From positions 496,001 through 560,000 of the forward strand of contig CBDFGE010000005.1 of NCBI GenBank assembly GCA_965247055.1: a stretch of 64,000 nucleotides of DNA. Direction: 5' to 3'. The position numbers were made by a program, and so were the translations under genes. Positions 42,143 through 50,798 of the stretch are shown piece after piece. Numbering within the stretch: the stretch's first letter is position 1; the number at the start of each line of letters is the position of its first letter. The notes below the pieces were generated by a model that had not been told where the DNA came from, ran no database searches, and saw only the letters and a program-made list of their open reading frames with translations. Source of the DNA: CBDFGE01 sp965247055. Lineage in GTDB: Bacteria; Chloroflexota; Dehalococcoidia; Lucifugimonadales; JAGWBF01.

Positions 42143-43500
42143 GTGGGCGTCACCCGGCAGATAGCAAACGAGATAGTAGAGGCGAAGTTCCAGGATATCC
42201 CTGGACCGGCGATGGAGAGGACAAGACGGGCGATCCTGGACGATGTCGGGATCGGGTTCTTGGGCTACTCTGTGGCCGGCCAGCCCCTTGTCGAGTACGC
42301 AAAGGACGTGGGAGGGGGACGGCCGGAGGCGACCCTCATCGGCGATGGGACCAGGGTTTCATGTGTCGCCGCCGCAGCGGTGAATGCCCAGATGGCGTGC
42401 GATACCAACTTCAACGAAACTGGGCCCGGCCACCACGAGCTATCTTCCCTGGCTCAGACCGCTATATCGGTCGGCGAGCGGGTAGGCGCCAGCGGCAAGG
42501 ATGTCATAACCGCCGTGGCCCTGTCCTACGAGATGAACGGACGATTCACCAGGGCCGCCCTCCCGGCTGAGATCATCGGCGGATACGGCAGCAAGCGACA
42601 CATCGTCCTGTCCGTCACCATTGCCGCGGCCAAACTCCTGGGCCTGGACGAAACTCAGATCAACCATGCCATCGGTATAGCCTGGTACTACTCGCCTCCT
42701 CCCCAGGAGTTCATATACCACCACAGCTGGTGGAAAAGGATAGCCTCATTCCACCTGGGGACCTGCCAGCTGGGGGTCCAGTCGGCCCTGCTGGCCCAGA
42801 AAGGGTTCGAGGGGCCCTCGGACCTGCTGGAAAAAGAGACTTTCTACGACCTGGAACGGCTGATGTGGTCTCCCAGTCCCTATCACTATCCCGCCAACGA
42901 GCTGCTCCTCAAGCCGTGGATATCTCCCCGGGGAACGCAACCCGGGCTTCAGGCCGCCCTAGAGATCGTAGCGGAGCAAGAGATCGGCCCCGAGGAGATC
43001 GACGAGATCATCTTCACGGGGAAGAGCCTGTACTTCGACTTCCCCTTCAACAATCCCGCGCCGGTGGAGTACTGGGATGCGATCTATAGCGTCCAGTGGC
43101 AGTTCGCCATGGCGCTCCTGGGTTACGAGGCAGGGGCCGCGTGGACGACGGAGGAGCGATTGAGGGACCCGGCGTGCATCGCACTGGCGAGAAAGGTCAA
43201 ACTACAGGAGGACAGCTACGCCTCGGAGGTATGGGACAGCGGCCAGACCGTGGCCGACGACTACCCCAACGAGGTGGAGATCTTGGCAGGGGGCCGCCGG
43301 TACAAGAAGCGAAAGACCTACAGAGAAAATCTCGGGAGCCCGGTGCGCCCCTATCCCCTGAGCAGCTAGAGGGGAAGTTCAGGACCCAGGCGGTGCCGGT
43401 GATCGGCGAGGGGCGGTGCGAAGAGCTGCTGGGGATGCTGAGCAGGCTCGAGGAGCAGCGGGACATAAGGGAACTCACGCGGCTTTTCGGGGCGGCCTAG
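42143..43500 (+). pseudogene. MmgE/PrpD family protein, frameshifted near the C-terminus
   Basis: A protein of about 452 residues. The main frame covers the N-terminal all-helical domain (GVTRQIANEIVEAKFQDIPG, DDVGIGFLGYSVAG, DTNFNETGPGHHELSS) and most of the second domain (LKPWISPRGTQPGLQAALEI). It stops at 43369 just after GSPVRPY. The next frame continues SPEQLEGKFRTQAVPVIGE to TAG at 43500, which matches the intact paralogue at 43575-44942 (KELLERKFRTQVAPVLGE). One missing C near 43348-43351 (CGCCCCTATCC) explains the break. GTG 42143 has GGAGG eight bases upstream. The substrate is unknown. Confidence 0.82.
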
Positions 43501-43574
43501 AAGCCCGTTCGTTGAGGTCACAGGCGGAGGAGAAGCGGCCCGCGAGAGATGCGCAGCCTCGCTGGCTCGAACTC

Positions 43575-44942
43575 CTAGCGGGGCTTGTAGAGGTCGGTGA
43601 TGCACCTTACATCGTCCTGCTTTTCCAGGCCGGCCAGCGCGGCAACCAGCTCTCTGCTCTGCGCCTCCCCCAGCACGGGGGCTACCTGGGTCCGGAACTT
43701 GCGCTCCAGCAGCTCTTTGGGCATCGGGTTCAGGGAGCTCCCCAGAGCCTCGCCGTAGGTCTTGGCCCTGCTGTAGCGCCTGCCCTTCGCCACCACCTCT
43801 ACCTCTGTGGGGGCCTCGTTGGTGTAACGTACCCCGCTCTCCCATATCTCGGTAGCCCGGGGTAGCTCCTCTAGCTTCACCTTTGTGGCCACGGCCAGGC
43901 AAGCCGGGTCCTTGAATCGCTCCTCGGCGAGCCACTCGGGCCCCGCTTCATACCCCATCAACGCCATGGCAAAAGCCCACTGTACGCTGTACACGGCGTC
44001 CCGGTAGCCTCTGGGCTCCGGATTGTCGAAGGGGTGCTGGAAGTATAGCCTCTTGGCCTTGAACCTGATCTCCTCGATATCCTCCAGTGCGATCCCCTCC
44101 TCTTTGACGATCTCGAGGGTGGACTGGATAGCCGGCTGGGTGCCCCGGCTGGAGATCCAGGGCTTGAGATGCATCTCGTTGGCGGGGTAGTAGTAAGGGC
44201 TGGGGGACGAAACTAACCGGTCGAGGTCGTGGCGGCCTCCGATCTCGATAGAGTCCACGGGCCCTTCCATGCCCTTCCGGGCCATGAACGCCGCCAGGAC
44301 TCCCCAGTGGCCCGCTCCCAGCTCGAGCGAGCGTCTTTCTTGTATATAGGTCGCGGAGGGCTGAGGCCCGAAATACCACGCTATCCCCATGGCGTGGTCC
44401 AGCTGGGCCGCGTCCAGTCCCAGGAGTTTGCCCGCGGCGATGGCCACCGACAGGGCCCGGTGGCGGCTGCTCCCGGGGAAAGAGGTGTCCCGCGGCGGCA
44501 TCTCGCCCCTGATGAGCTCTAGCGGGAAGGCGGCCCTGTGAAACCGGGAGTTTATGTCGTACGCCACCGCTACGGCCGTGATCACGTCTCGGCCGCTGGC
44601 TCCGAGGCGCTCGCCCACCGCCAGCGCCGCTTGGGCTATGTTGGAGAGGGAGTGTCCCCCGGGCCCCGTCTCCTCGAAGTCGGAGTCCGAGGCCAGCTGG
44701 GAGTTGACCCCCGCCGCCACCATGCACGACACCCTGGCCCCGTCGGCTATTACCGTGGACTCGGGGGTCCCACCGACGTCCCGAGCATACTCGATGAGGT
44801 GCTTGCCCGCCATTGAGTAGCCCAAGAACGCGACTCCGACGTCATCGAGTATCCCGTCCCTTATCCTCGCGATGGCCGCTGGGGGAATATCCTCGTACCT
44901 CGCATCCGCGACTTCCCGGGCCAACTGCTGGGTGATCCCCAT
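43575..44942 (-). CDS. MmgE/PrpD family protein
   Basis: An intact 455-residue MmgE/PrpD protein, convergent with and closely related to the preceding gene. Shared blocks include DDVGVAFLGYSMAGKHLIEYARDVGG-type sequence (here DDVGVAFLGYSMAGKHL), SDFEETGPGGHSLSN, GASGRDVITAVAVAYDIN, LDAAQLDHAMGIAWYFGPQP and LKPWISSRGTQPAIQSTLEI. The family includes 2-methylcitrate dehydratase, cis-aconitate decarboxylase and iminodisuccinate epimerase. The pair is too far from true PrpD to transfer a function. The head-to-head duplicate arrangement suggests inverted duplication. Confidence 0.85.
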   Translation of the reverse strand: MGITQQLAREVADARYEDIPPAAIARIRDGILDDVGVAFLGYSMAGKHLIEYARDVGGTPESTVIADGARVSCMVAAGVNSQLASDSDFEETGPGGHSLSNIAQAALAVGERLGASGRDVITAVAVAYDINSRFHRAAFPLELIRGEMPPRDTSFPGSSRHRALSVAIAAGKLLGLDAAQLDHAMGIAWYFGPQPSATYIQERRSLELGAGHWGVLAAFMARKGMEGPVDSIEIGGRHDLDRLVSSPSPYYYPANEMHLKPWISSRGTQPAIQSTLEIVKEEGIALEDIEEIRFKAKRLYFQHPFDNPEPRGYRDAVYSVQWAFAMALMGYEAGPEWLAEERFKDPACLAVATKVKLEELPRATEIWESGVRYTNEAPTEVEVVAKGRRYSRAKTYGEALGSSLNPMPKELLERKFRTQVAPVLGEAQSRELVAALAGLEKQDDVRCITDLYKPR

Positions 44943-45056
44943 AACATCAACCTCCGGGCGCGTGTTCGCTCTAGGGATGACGGGTCCGCTTGCGCTACCT
45001 CGGCCGCATACTGGAGACGGTCAGCGAGACGTCGGCGTCCAAGTCCGGACCTGCCG

Positions 45057-45293
45057 CTATTGGACTACCGATACGCAGGTTACCGTACGCATCACCCCGG
45101 CGAGGGTGTGGACATTCTGCTCCACCAGGGTGCCGATGGCGGCCATATCTGGGGTTTCGATCACGGCGATGACGTCGTAGGGCCCGGTGACGACGTTGGC
45201 CGACTGGACTCCGTTAACCTTCCCCAGGGCGATGGCTACCTCTCGCGATTTCCCGACAGCGGTCTCTATAAGGATGATGGCCTTCGTTGCCAT
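45057..45293 (-). CDS. stand-alone Lrp/AsnC ligand-binding (RAM) domain protein
   Basis: A 78-residue protein equal to the C-terminal RAM domain of Lrp/AsnC regulators without the DNA-binding helix-turn-helix. AIILIETAVGKSREVA, then VNGVQSANVVTGPYDVIAVI and MRTVTCVSVV, are typical of the alpha/beta sandwich that binds amino acids. Such proteins may modulate a full-length regulator or sense a metabolite. ATG 45293 has AGGGAG just upstream. Its promoter is divergent from that of the SRPBCC gene, sharing a short operator-like region. Confidence 0.85.
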   Translation of the reverse strand: MATKAIILIETAVGKSREVAIALGKVNGVQSANVVTGPYDVIAVIETPDMAAIGTLVEQNVHTLAGVMRTVTCVSVVQ

Positions 45294-45334
45294 GGGTCTC
45301 CCTGTTCTGACGTGCCGTAGCTGCATCCGACCCA

Positions 45335-45363
45335 ATTCTACGGCCAAGCGCAACGAGTGTCAA
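45335..45363 (-). promoter_or_regulatory. promoter for the RAM-domain gene
   Basis: A perfect TTGACA, a 17-base spacer and TAGAAT on the minus strand. Its -35 lies 13 bases from the -35 of the divergent promoter at 45377. Confidence 0.75.
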
Positions 45364-45376
45364 TTAATTCAACGTG

Positions 45377-45405
45377 TTGACAGGCCAATGCTCTGCCGGT
45401 ATGAT
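45377..45405 (+). promoter_or_regulatory. promoter for the SRPBCC gene
   Basis: A perfect TTGACA, a 17-base spacer and TATGAT, 33 bases before ATG 45438. The two -35 hexamers form an inverted repeat, TGTCAA-N13-TTGACA, at 45358-45382. Confidence 0.75.
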
Positions 45406-45437
45406 TTCCATGTTCTGTCTTGAGAGGTTACACATCC

Positions 45438-45936
45438 ATGCCGGATTTTCAGGTAAGCAAGTCGATTACCATCAACGCACCACCGGAGAAGCTATATGAC
45501 ATCGTGGCCGGCGTTACTCGCCATACCGAGCTGGCGGGCAGCGGCGAGATCCTGAGTGTCCGGAACCTGACCAGCGGCCCGGTGCGCTTGGGCACCACTT
45601 TCGAAGCCGACGAGAAGGTCTTTATGGCCGGGGGCAGAGCATGGAGCTGAAGGCCACCTCGTGGTTGTCACCAGCGACCGGGCCAAATCTTTCTCCTGGA
45701 TCACCGTACCAGCCCTGCCGGACACCCTCCGGCGTCTGCAGTGGCGGTTCAGCTTCAGCCCCCAGGGTAGCGGCACCCAGGTGAGCCATGAGCTAGAGGT
45801 GGAGTGGGGGGACCTGAAGGGCCCCATGCTCCAGGGCCTCCGGGACAACTACGAGCAGGCCCGGGCGGGCATTGTGCGGGATGGTATGGACAAGACCCTT
45901 CAGAACCTGAAGAAGGCGGCCGAGAAAAGCGGGTAG
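45438..45936 (+). pseudogene. SRPBCC (START/polyketide-cyclase-like) protein with two frameshifts
   Basis: About 166 residues in three frame pieces. MPDFQVSKSITINAPPEKL to FEADEKVFMAGG comes first; then QSMELKATS in a second frame (45635-45661); then VVVTSDRAKSFSWITVP to the stop at 45934-45936 in a third. Both joins are repaired by adding one base, in a G run at 45630-45634 and in GCCACCTCG at ~45655-45660. SRPBCC domains form a deep ligand-binding cavity. The N-terminus SITINAPPEKLYDIVAG is typical, with the long helix at the C-terminus. Function cannot be assigned. The tight spacing of two 1-base losses suggests sequence error as much as decay. Confidence 0.75.
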
Positions 45937-45969
45937 CTTCACCGGCAGGTGACTGGGGGGAGGTGTCGT

Positions 45970-47628
45970 TGTCCAGGGAAAATGTCAGGGTTAAGTGTTC
46001 ACCGAAAATGTCAGTAGTCCTTACCGCTGCTTGGTTTCACCGAAAGTGAAATAGATGGCTTGGCGTTGGGCTGTTCCCAGGCCTGGAGGAGGCGTTTGAG
46101 GGTGGCATAGCCGATGCCCAGTTCTCTGGCAGCTTGATTTCTGGAAAGCTCTCCCGATCCGATGCGCTGCACCACCGCGGCGAATCGCTGCTCAAACTCG
46201 GGGCGTTCATTCACCGAGGGCCGGCCGATGCGCTTGCCCTGCTGCCGCGCCCGCTCCATCCCGGCCACCACCAGGTCCCGGTGGACCTGCTTCCTTGCGG
46301 CGTCCTCATACCAGATGGTCTCGCCAGCCAGGGGTCCTAGAAGCACCGGGGCTCTGATACGTTGCTTGGGCCTCCAGTCCGTCGGATCCGGGTCGGGAAG
46401 AATCGCTGTCACCGGACCGGCCGTCACCCGAGCCCGAAGTTCAGTAGCTAGCGCCGGCGCTTCTTGGGGAGTCAGAATCTGCTCCCGATGCCGCACCAGC
46501 AGACGACCATCCAGACGTTCCTGCACCTCTACTCGGGCCCCGGCATAGCTGGGGCGTTCCAGACTGGGAAAGAGTTGCAAAGCCCGCAGGTGGTATTGCA
46601 CCGTGTTGTCTTTGGCCACTCTGCGCAACTCCTTGATGCACAGCACGCCACCCAGGTCCAACTCCGGGTTCACTGGCCGGTAGGCCGACTCCGCCTAGTC
46701 CGCAGGCACCCCGAAGCGCTGGTTGAACCGAGGCAGAAACTTGGCCAGCACTTGATTCGCCTCCGCCAGGGTGCAAGCGCCAGCCAGACGAAGTTCCGCC
46801 ACCAGCCTGTCCTGGAAGGTGCCGTTGGCTCGCTCCACCCTTCCTTTGGCCTCGGGACTGTGGGCCAATATCTGGGTGATCCCCAGTTCTCCCAGGGCCC
46901 GGCTCCATTGGGTTGATGGTCCTTTCCCGGGAACCTGGGATAGGTCCGATGGACGACGCCGTGGCTGAAAGACGGCATGCCCATCGGTGTACACCGCCAT
47001 CGGCACCCCCCGACGTTCAATGATGCCCTGGAGCAGGGACAGGTAGCCTCGGGTATCCTCCTGTTCCTGGAATAGTGCATAGGGTGCCGTCCCGGTAGCG
47101 TCGTCCACCGCCAGCAGCAGCGTTAGCCAGGGCCCCCGGTCCTCCAGCCAGAGGTGGTGGCTCCCGTCCAATTGGAGCAGCATCCCCTCCTGAGGCATCC
47201 GTTGTCGGCGACACCGATGTTGTGGTGGCCGGCGGTGGCGGGGGCTGGTCAATCCGGCCCGTACCAGAATTCGCCTTAGCGTGGGCCTGGATAACATCAC
47301 CCCTTCCCGCTCGGCCAGCAACTCGGTCAGATGGGTATGGTTGATCCCCTCGTAGCGTTCTTGGGCCAGGCTCGCCACCTGCTGCTGGATGGTCTCTGGA
47401 GTCGCGTTGGGTGGCACCCGGCCCCGGTTCTTATGCACCACTCCTCTGGCCCCTTCCTTACGATAGGCCGCCAGCACTCGCCATCCCTGACGTTCACTTA
47501 CTCCAAGCAGCGGGGCCGCCTCCTTCATCGTCCAGTGCCGCTCTAATACTCCGTTCAAGATATGTAACCGGTTCTGCTCTTTCGTACTCAATGTCAGTCC
47601 TTCCATAAACTGACATTTTCCCTGAACA
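45970..47628 (-). mobile_element. ISNCY-like insertion element, 1659 bp
   Basis: The ends are 19-bp inverted repeats TGTYCAGGGAAAATGTCAG (one mismatch) at 45970-45988 and 47610-47628. A second direct copy of GAAAATGTCAG is at 46004-46014. One long transposase gene lies between them on the minus strand. No clear target duplication longer than GT is seen. Confidence 0.82.
46011..47606 (-). pseudogene. ISNCY-like transposase with internal amber codon and resolvase-like tail
   Basis: A ~531-codon frame from ATG 47606 to TGA 46011, interrupted by a single in-frame TAG at 46697-46695, after FNQRFGVPAD and before AESAYRPVNP. The N-terminus is a helix-turn-helix (KEAAPLLGVSERQGWRVLAA). The rve-type DDE core shows MLLQLDGSHHLWLED, VYTDGHAVF and EAKGRVERANGTFQDRL. 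After the usual C-terminal domain (DLGGVLCIKELRRVAKDNTV), the protein continues with VAGMERARQQGKRIGRPSV, then an HTH (SRNQAARELGIGYATLKRLL). These are hallmarks of the C-terminus of serine resolvases. The amber probably arose from CAG (Gln), leaving a dead gene unless read through. Confidence 0.8.
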
Positions 47629-47932
47629 GTTACCTACTGACAAAATTGTAGACCTACAACACGGGAGGCATTGGTCAGTCGACCTGCCTCCCCCCTTAGT
47701 TTTAGCGCCCCTCTGGCGTCGGCCGCACCCCCACTGGGACGGTGATCAGGCATTCCCCCACGCCTCCCGCCCTGGACAACGGATAGCACTTGGAGGCCCT
47801 TCGGAAGCTCCCGTGCCCGCAGGAATTCCGGGCGGTGCTACGCCTGTTTGTTGGCGTGGCTCCTTGTACGGTACAGGAGTTGCTCCCCGTCAGGCCGAGC
47901 TTGGCAAAAACGCTGGCTTAAGGTGACTGAGA
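47629..47932. other. 304-base gap with no supported gene
   Basis: Between the ISNCY-like element and the toxin-antitoxin operator. A short open stretch on the plus strand (ending ...TVQELLPVRPSLAKTLA, stop at ~47921) looks faintly like a winged-helix fragment but has no start and no family match by eye. No promoter or repeat is convincing. Confidence 0.4.
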
Positions 47933-47962
47933 ATGTTACCATAGTCATGACTATGGTAACAT
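47933..47962. promoter_or_regulatory. perfect 30-bp palindrome, likely operator of the toxin-antitoxin operon
   Basis: ATGTTACCATAGTCA followed directly by its exact complement, with no spacer. It ends two bases before the AGGAG ribosome site of the antitoxin gene. Phd/YefM-type antitoxins repress their own operon through such palindromes. Confidence 0.8.
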
Positions 47963-47975
47963 CAGGAGTAGGCCG

Positions 47976-48203
47976 ATGAGGATCGTCAAGGCGTCAGAAT
48001 TCAAAGCCAAATGTCTCCAGATCATGGAGGAGGTGGCGGCTACGGGCGAGACCGTGGTGATTACCAAAAGGGGTATACCGATCACGGAGCTTATCCCGGC
48101 CAGGCGAAGGCCGACAACGTTCTTCGGGGCTCTCAAAGGCTCCATCTCTGTCGAAGGGGACATCGTCGCTCCGCTAGACACAGAATGGGACGCGCTGTCG
48201 TGA
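47976..48203 (+). CDS. Phd/YefM-family antitoxin
   Basis: A 75-residue antitoxin. MRIVKASEFKAKCLQIMEEV and GETVVITKRGIPITELIP are the conserved Phd/YefM DNA-binding fold, followed by a C-terminal tail (EGDIVAPLDTEWDAL) that would block the toxin. AGGAG lies upstream of ATG 47976. The stop overlaps the toxin GTG start by three bases (GTGA). A perfect palindrome just upstream is its probable operator. Confidence 0.9.
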   Translation: MRIVKASEFKAKCLQIMEEVAATGETVVITKRGIPITELIPARRRPTTFFGALKGSISVEGDIVAPLDTEWDALS

Positions 48204-48607
48204 CGGGCGTTCTGCTGGATACCCATGTGCTGGTATGGCTGGTGGAAGGAGACGAACGTCTCGGTCACGATGCGCGGCGGCTGGCCGATGCGGCGGCGAA
48301 GGAGGATACGCTGTTGGTGTCTGCCATGACCTTCTGGGAGGTGGCGATGCTGGCGCGGCGCCACCGGCTGGTCCTGTCTCAGCCGGTAGCCGGCTGGCGG
48401 CAGAAGGTGCTGGAGCTAGGCATCGCCGAGGTGGCTATGTCGGGCGACATCGGTATCCTGGCCACGGAGTTGGAGGAGTTCCCGCCCGACCCCGCGGACC
48501 GCATCATTGCCGCTACGGCCGTGGCTCGTGGAGCCACTTTAACCACTGCCGATACAGGGATCCTGGGCTGGAAGGGCCGCTTAAGCCGCCACGACGCCCG
48601 GACCTGA
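48200..48607 (+). CDS. PIN-domain toxin (VapC-like ribonuclease)
   Basis: A 135-residue PIN-domain nuclease. The acidic metal-binding residues are in VLLDTHVLVW (Asp), MTFWEVAML (Glu), PPDPADRIIAATA (Asp) and TLTTADTGIL (Asp). VapC toxins cleave tRNA or rRNA when the antitoxin is degraded. GTG 48200 overlaps the antitoxin stop, giving coupled translation. Pairing of a Phd-type antitoxin with a PIN toxin is common. A tRNA-Arg gene lies 40 bases downstream on the other strand. Confidence 0.9.
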   Translation: MTGVLLDTHVLVWLVEGDERLGHDARRLADAAAKEDTLLVSAMTFWEVAMLARRHRLVLSQPVAGWRQKVLELGIAEVAMSGDIGILATELEEFPPDPADRIIAATAVARGATLTTADTGILGWKGRLSRHDART

Positions 48608-48646
48608 CCGGCACCGCGGAAGCAAGTGAGCTTACGAAAAGGTTTG

Positions 48647-48722
48647 TGGCGTCCCAGGCAGGATTCGAACCTGCGACCCGCTGCTTAGAAGGCAGCCGCT
48701 CTATCCACTGAGCTACTGGGAC
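48647..48722 (-). tRNA. tRNA-Arg (anticodon UCU), CCA encoded
   Basis: The minus strand folds as a complete 76-base cloverleaf. The acceptor stem is GTCCCAG/CTGGGAC, the D arm GCTCAGTGGATAGAGC, the anticodon stem GCTGC/GCAGC with loop CTTCTAA (anticodon TCT), and the T arm GCAGG-TTCGAAT-CCTGC. The discriminator is G, followed by an encoded CCA. There is no variable arm. It would read AGA and AGG arginine codons. Confidence 0.95.
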
Positions 48723-48812
48723 ACGACCACCCTGGGCGGGCCCATTCGCTGAAGAGGAGCCCCGGGGCCTCCACGCTATGTCCCATGTGGCGGGGCCACA
48801 CCCGTAACGTAT

Positions 48813-48842
48813 ATTATGGACCGAAAGCACCGGTGTCGGCAA
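48813..48842 (-). promoter_or_regulatory. possible promoter for tRNA-Arg
   Basis: TTGCCG, an 18-base spacer and CATAAT on the minus strand, ~90 bases before the tRNA. Confidence 0.4.
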
Positions 48843-48863
48843 CACCTCAGCGGGGCAGCGGGT

Positions 48864-48893
48864 TTGACAATTCCGGGCCCATCGTAGTAGGAT
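48864..48893 (+). promoter_or_regulatory. promoter for the dockerin locus
   Basis: A perfect TTGACA, an 18-base spacer and TAGGAT, 35 bases before ATG 48929. Confidence 0.55.
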
Positions 48894-48928
48894 GCGGTGA
48901 CTTCCCACTTATCCAGAGGCGGCGGAAG

Positions 48929-49258
48929 ATGACCCATGTCGGCGTGCGCGGAATCAGAGCGGGTTTCGTTATTCTGCTGTTCCTGGCCGCCCTGGGTCTG
49001 AGCGTCGCCTACGTCTCTGCCGCCAGCATCTCCAGACCGGTTCCGGCCAGCATCACCCTGAACGTCCTCCCCATCCAGGCGTCGGCGGACGTTAACGCCG
49101 ATGGCATTGTGGACTTTCGGGACTTGCTGGCGGTTACCAGGGCGCTCGACACCCACCCGGCTCCCGGGGCCGCCGAGGACGTTAATCACGATGGTGTCGT
49201 GGACGTGGCGGACCTGGCCGTAGTGGCCCTATATCAGGGACAGGAGGTACCAGCATGA
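48929..49258 (+). CDS. secreted dockerin-domain protein
   Basis: A 109-residue exported protein. A signal peptide (positive start, AGFVILLFLAALGLSVAYV, cleavage near VSAAS) is followed by a short linker. Then come two calcium-binding dockerin type I repeats, DVNADGIVDFRDLLAVTRAL and DVNHDGVVDVADLAVVAL, each with the DxNxDGxxDxxDL loop. Dockerins bind cohesin domains to assemble extracellular complexes. Nothing else is in the protein, so it would act as a bare adaptor. Its TGA overlaps the ATG of the next gene by four bases. No cohesin is seen in the window. Confidence 0.87.
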   Translation: MTHVGVRGIRAGFVILLFLAALGLSVAYVSAASISRPVPASITLNVLPIQASADVNADGIVDFRDLLAVTRALDTHPAPGAAEDVNHDGVVDVADLAVVALYQGQEVPA

Positions 49259-50780
49259 CTATAAGGTTAGCTCCCAGGACAGTAATCGTGCTTGCCGCCA
49301 TTCTGGCCGTAATCGTGGCGGGCATAGCCTAAGCTGCGATAGTATCCCGCGAGGTAGCGGGCACCTTCGTCATGGGCCAGGTCCAGACCAACGAGCAGAC
49401 GTTGTTGCTGTACAGCCAGATAGACCCGAACGTCGGTCTGACGGAGCTTAACTTTGGTGTGGGCGACATCGATGCTTTCGGGTTCCTCAAGACTCCCCCC
49501 AGGGTCCCCTTCTGGGCCGCGAATGGGGGAAGCGTGCCCTTCAGGCTGACGCTCAGGGCGACCAACGCGATGGTGACCCGGGGCGGCGGCAGCCCGACGC
49601 CCTTGGGGGAGGGTAGCCTGACCCTGCTCATGGGTCCCCGGGGAGGGGAGCTGGGGCCGGCGCCCTGCACTGGGTAGTGTTCGAGCCCAACGACGAGCCG
49701 TTCGCCCTGGATGCGGGGCTGAGGTTCCTGATGACCCCTGCGGACCTGGAGCTCGGCCCGGGGGATGTGGTCACCTTCACCGCCTTGTTCGAGGCCGAGG
49801 CGCTGGAAGGGCCATCGCCAGGCCCCGGACCTCCGCCGCCTCCGGGCCCCGTCAAGAGCACCTTCGATGATGGCGACGAGGGTTGGAGGGTGTTCGGGGA
49901 CGCCCAGGGTGCCTCGGCTGAGCCGGACCACAATCCTACGGGGGGCAACCCCGGCGGCTACATCTCGGCCGCGGACGACGTGACCGGAGGCACGTGGTAC
50001 TGGGAGGCGCCCGCCGGTTTCCTTGGTGACCAGTCGGAAATGGGCATGCTGTCCTTCGACCTGAAGCAGTCGGCCACGGACAGGCCGTTCGATAACGACG
50101 ACGTAGTCCTGGAGGGGGGCGGCACCACCCTGGTGTTCGACACGCCCAACAACCCCGGCACCGACTGGACCCACTACGACGTGCCCCTGGAGGCTGGGGC
50201 GGGATGGCTGAACGAGGCCACCGGCAACCCGGCCACCCAGGGGGAGATGGTGGGGGTGCTGTCATCGCTGACGGCCCTGCGCATCCGGGGGGAGTACCGC
50301 ACCGGGGCCGACACCGGGGGCCTGGACAACCCAGAGCTGAAGCCCCCGCCCGGGCTCCCGCCATTGCCCCTTGTCGAGGTGACCGTGGATGACGCGGACG
50401 CCGGGTTCCAGGTGCTGGGCGGGGCGTGGTCCGTGGCAACGGGTGCCGATGCCTTATTCGGTAACTACCATTTCCTCGCGCCGGGAACTGCGGGAGAGCG
50501 GGTGCGGTGGACGCCGGACCTGGGGGCTTCGGGGCCCTATGACGTGTACGCCCACTGGACGGCGGCGGCCAACCGGGCCACCAACGCTCCCTACACCATC
50601 AACCACGCGGGCGGCTCCACTGTGGTGCGAGTGGACCAGCAGGTCAACGGGGGGCAGTTCAACCCTCTGGGGACCTTCGAGTTCGAGTTTGGGGTCAGCG
50701 GCTCGGTGGAGCTGTCCGCCGATGCCGACGGCTTCGTCATCGCCGACGCGGTCCGCTTCAGCCCGAAGCCAGCGCCGTGA
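49255..50780 (+). pseudogene. secreted laminin-B/golvesin-domain protein, broken by a stop and a frameshift
   Basis: ATG 49255 (overlapping the dockerin stop) opens a signal-peptide-like stretch (TVIVLAAILAVIVAGIA) and meets TAA at 49330-49332. The same frame then continues AAIVSREVAGTFVMGQVQT through a putative beta domain to 49677. A frame change between ~49630 and 49675 leads into HWVVFEPNDEPFALDAGL. Next comes a laminin B (domain IV) module (GWRVFGDAQG, TWYWEAPAGFLGDQSEMGML, LTALRIRGEYRTGADTGGLDN). A golvesin-type C-terminal module follows (GFQVLGGAWSV, GPYDVYAHWTAAANRAT, ADAVRFSPKP). Laminin B modules in bacteria are usually in surface or secreted proteins. Confidence 0.75.
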
Positions 50781-50798
50781 CGAGATCGGGCACTACTA

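Noticed and set aside
46695..46697. Amber codon as a recoded amino acid (pyrrolysine or similar)
   Set aside because: Only one such codon in a transposase, no tRNA or enzyme for recoding seen, and TAG is used as a normal stop elsewhere (for example 28864-28866).
47760..47921. Short plus-strand open stretch resembling a winged-helix fragment
   Set aside because: No start codon with a ribosome site, no clear family motif, and it borders an IS; not enough to call a gene.
49100..49215. Dockerin loops considered as EF-hand calmodulin-like domain
   Set aside because: Two loops with the DxNxDGxxDxxDL pattern and linking helix spacing fit dockerin type I; no complete EF-hand helices.
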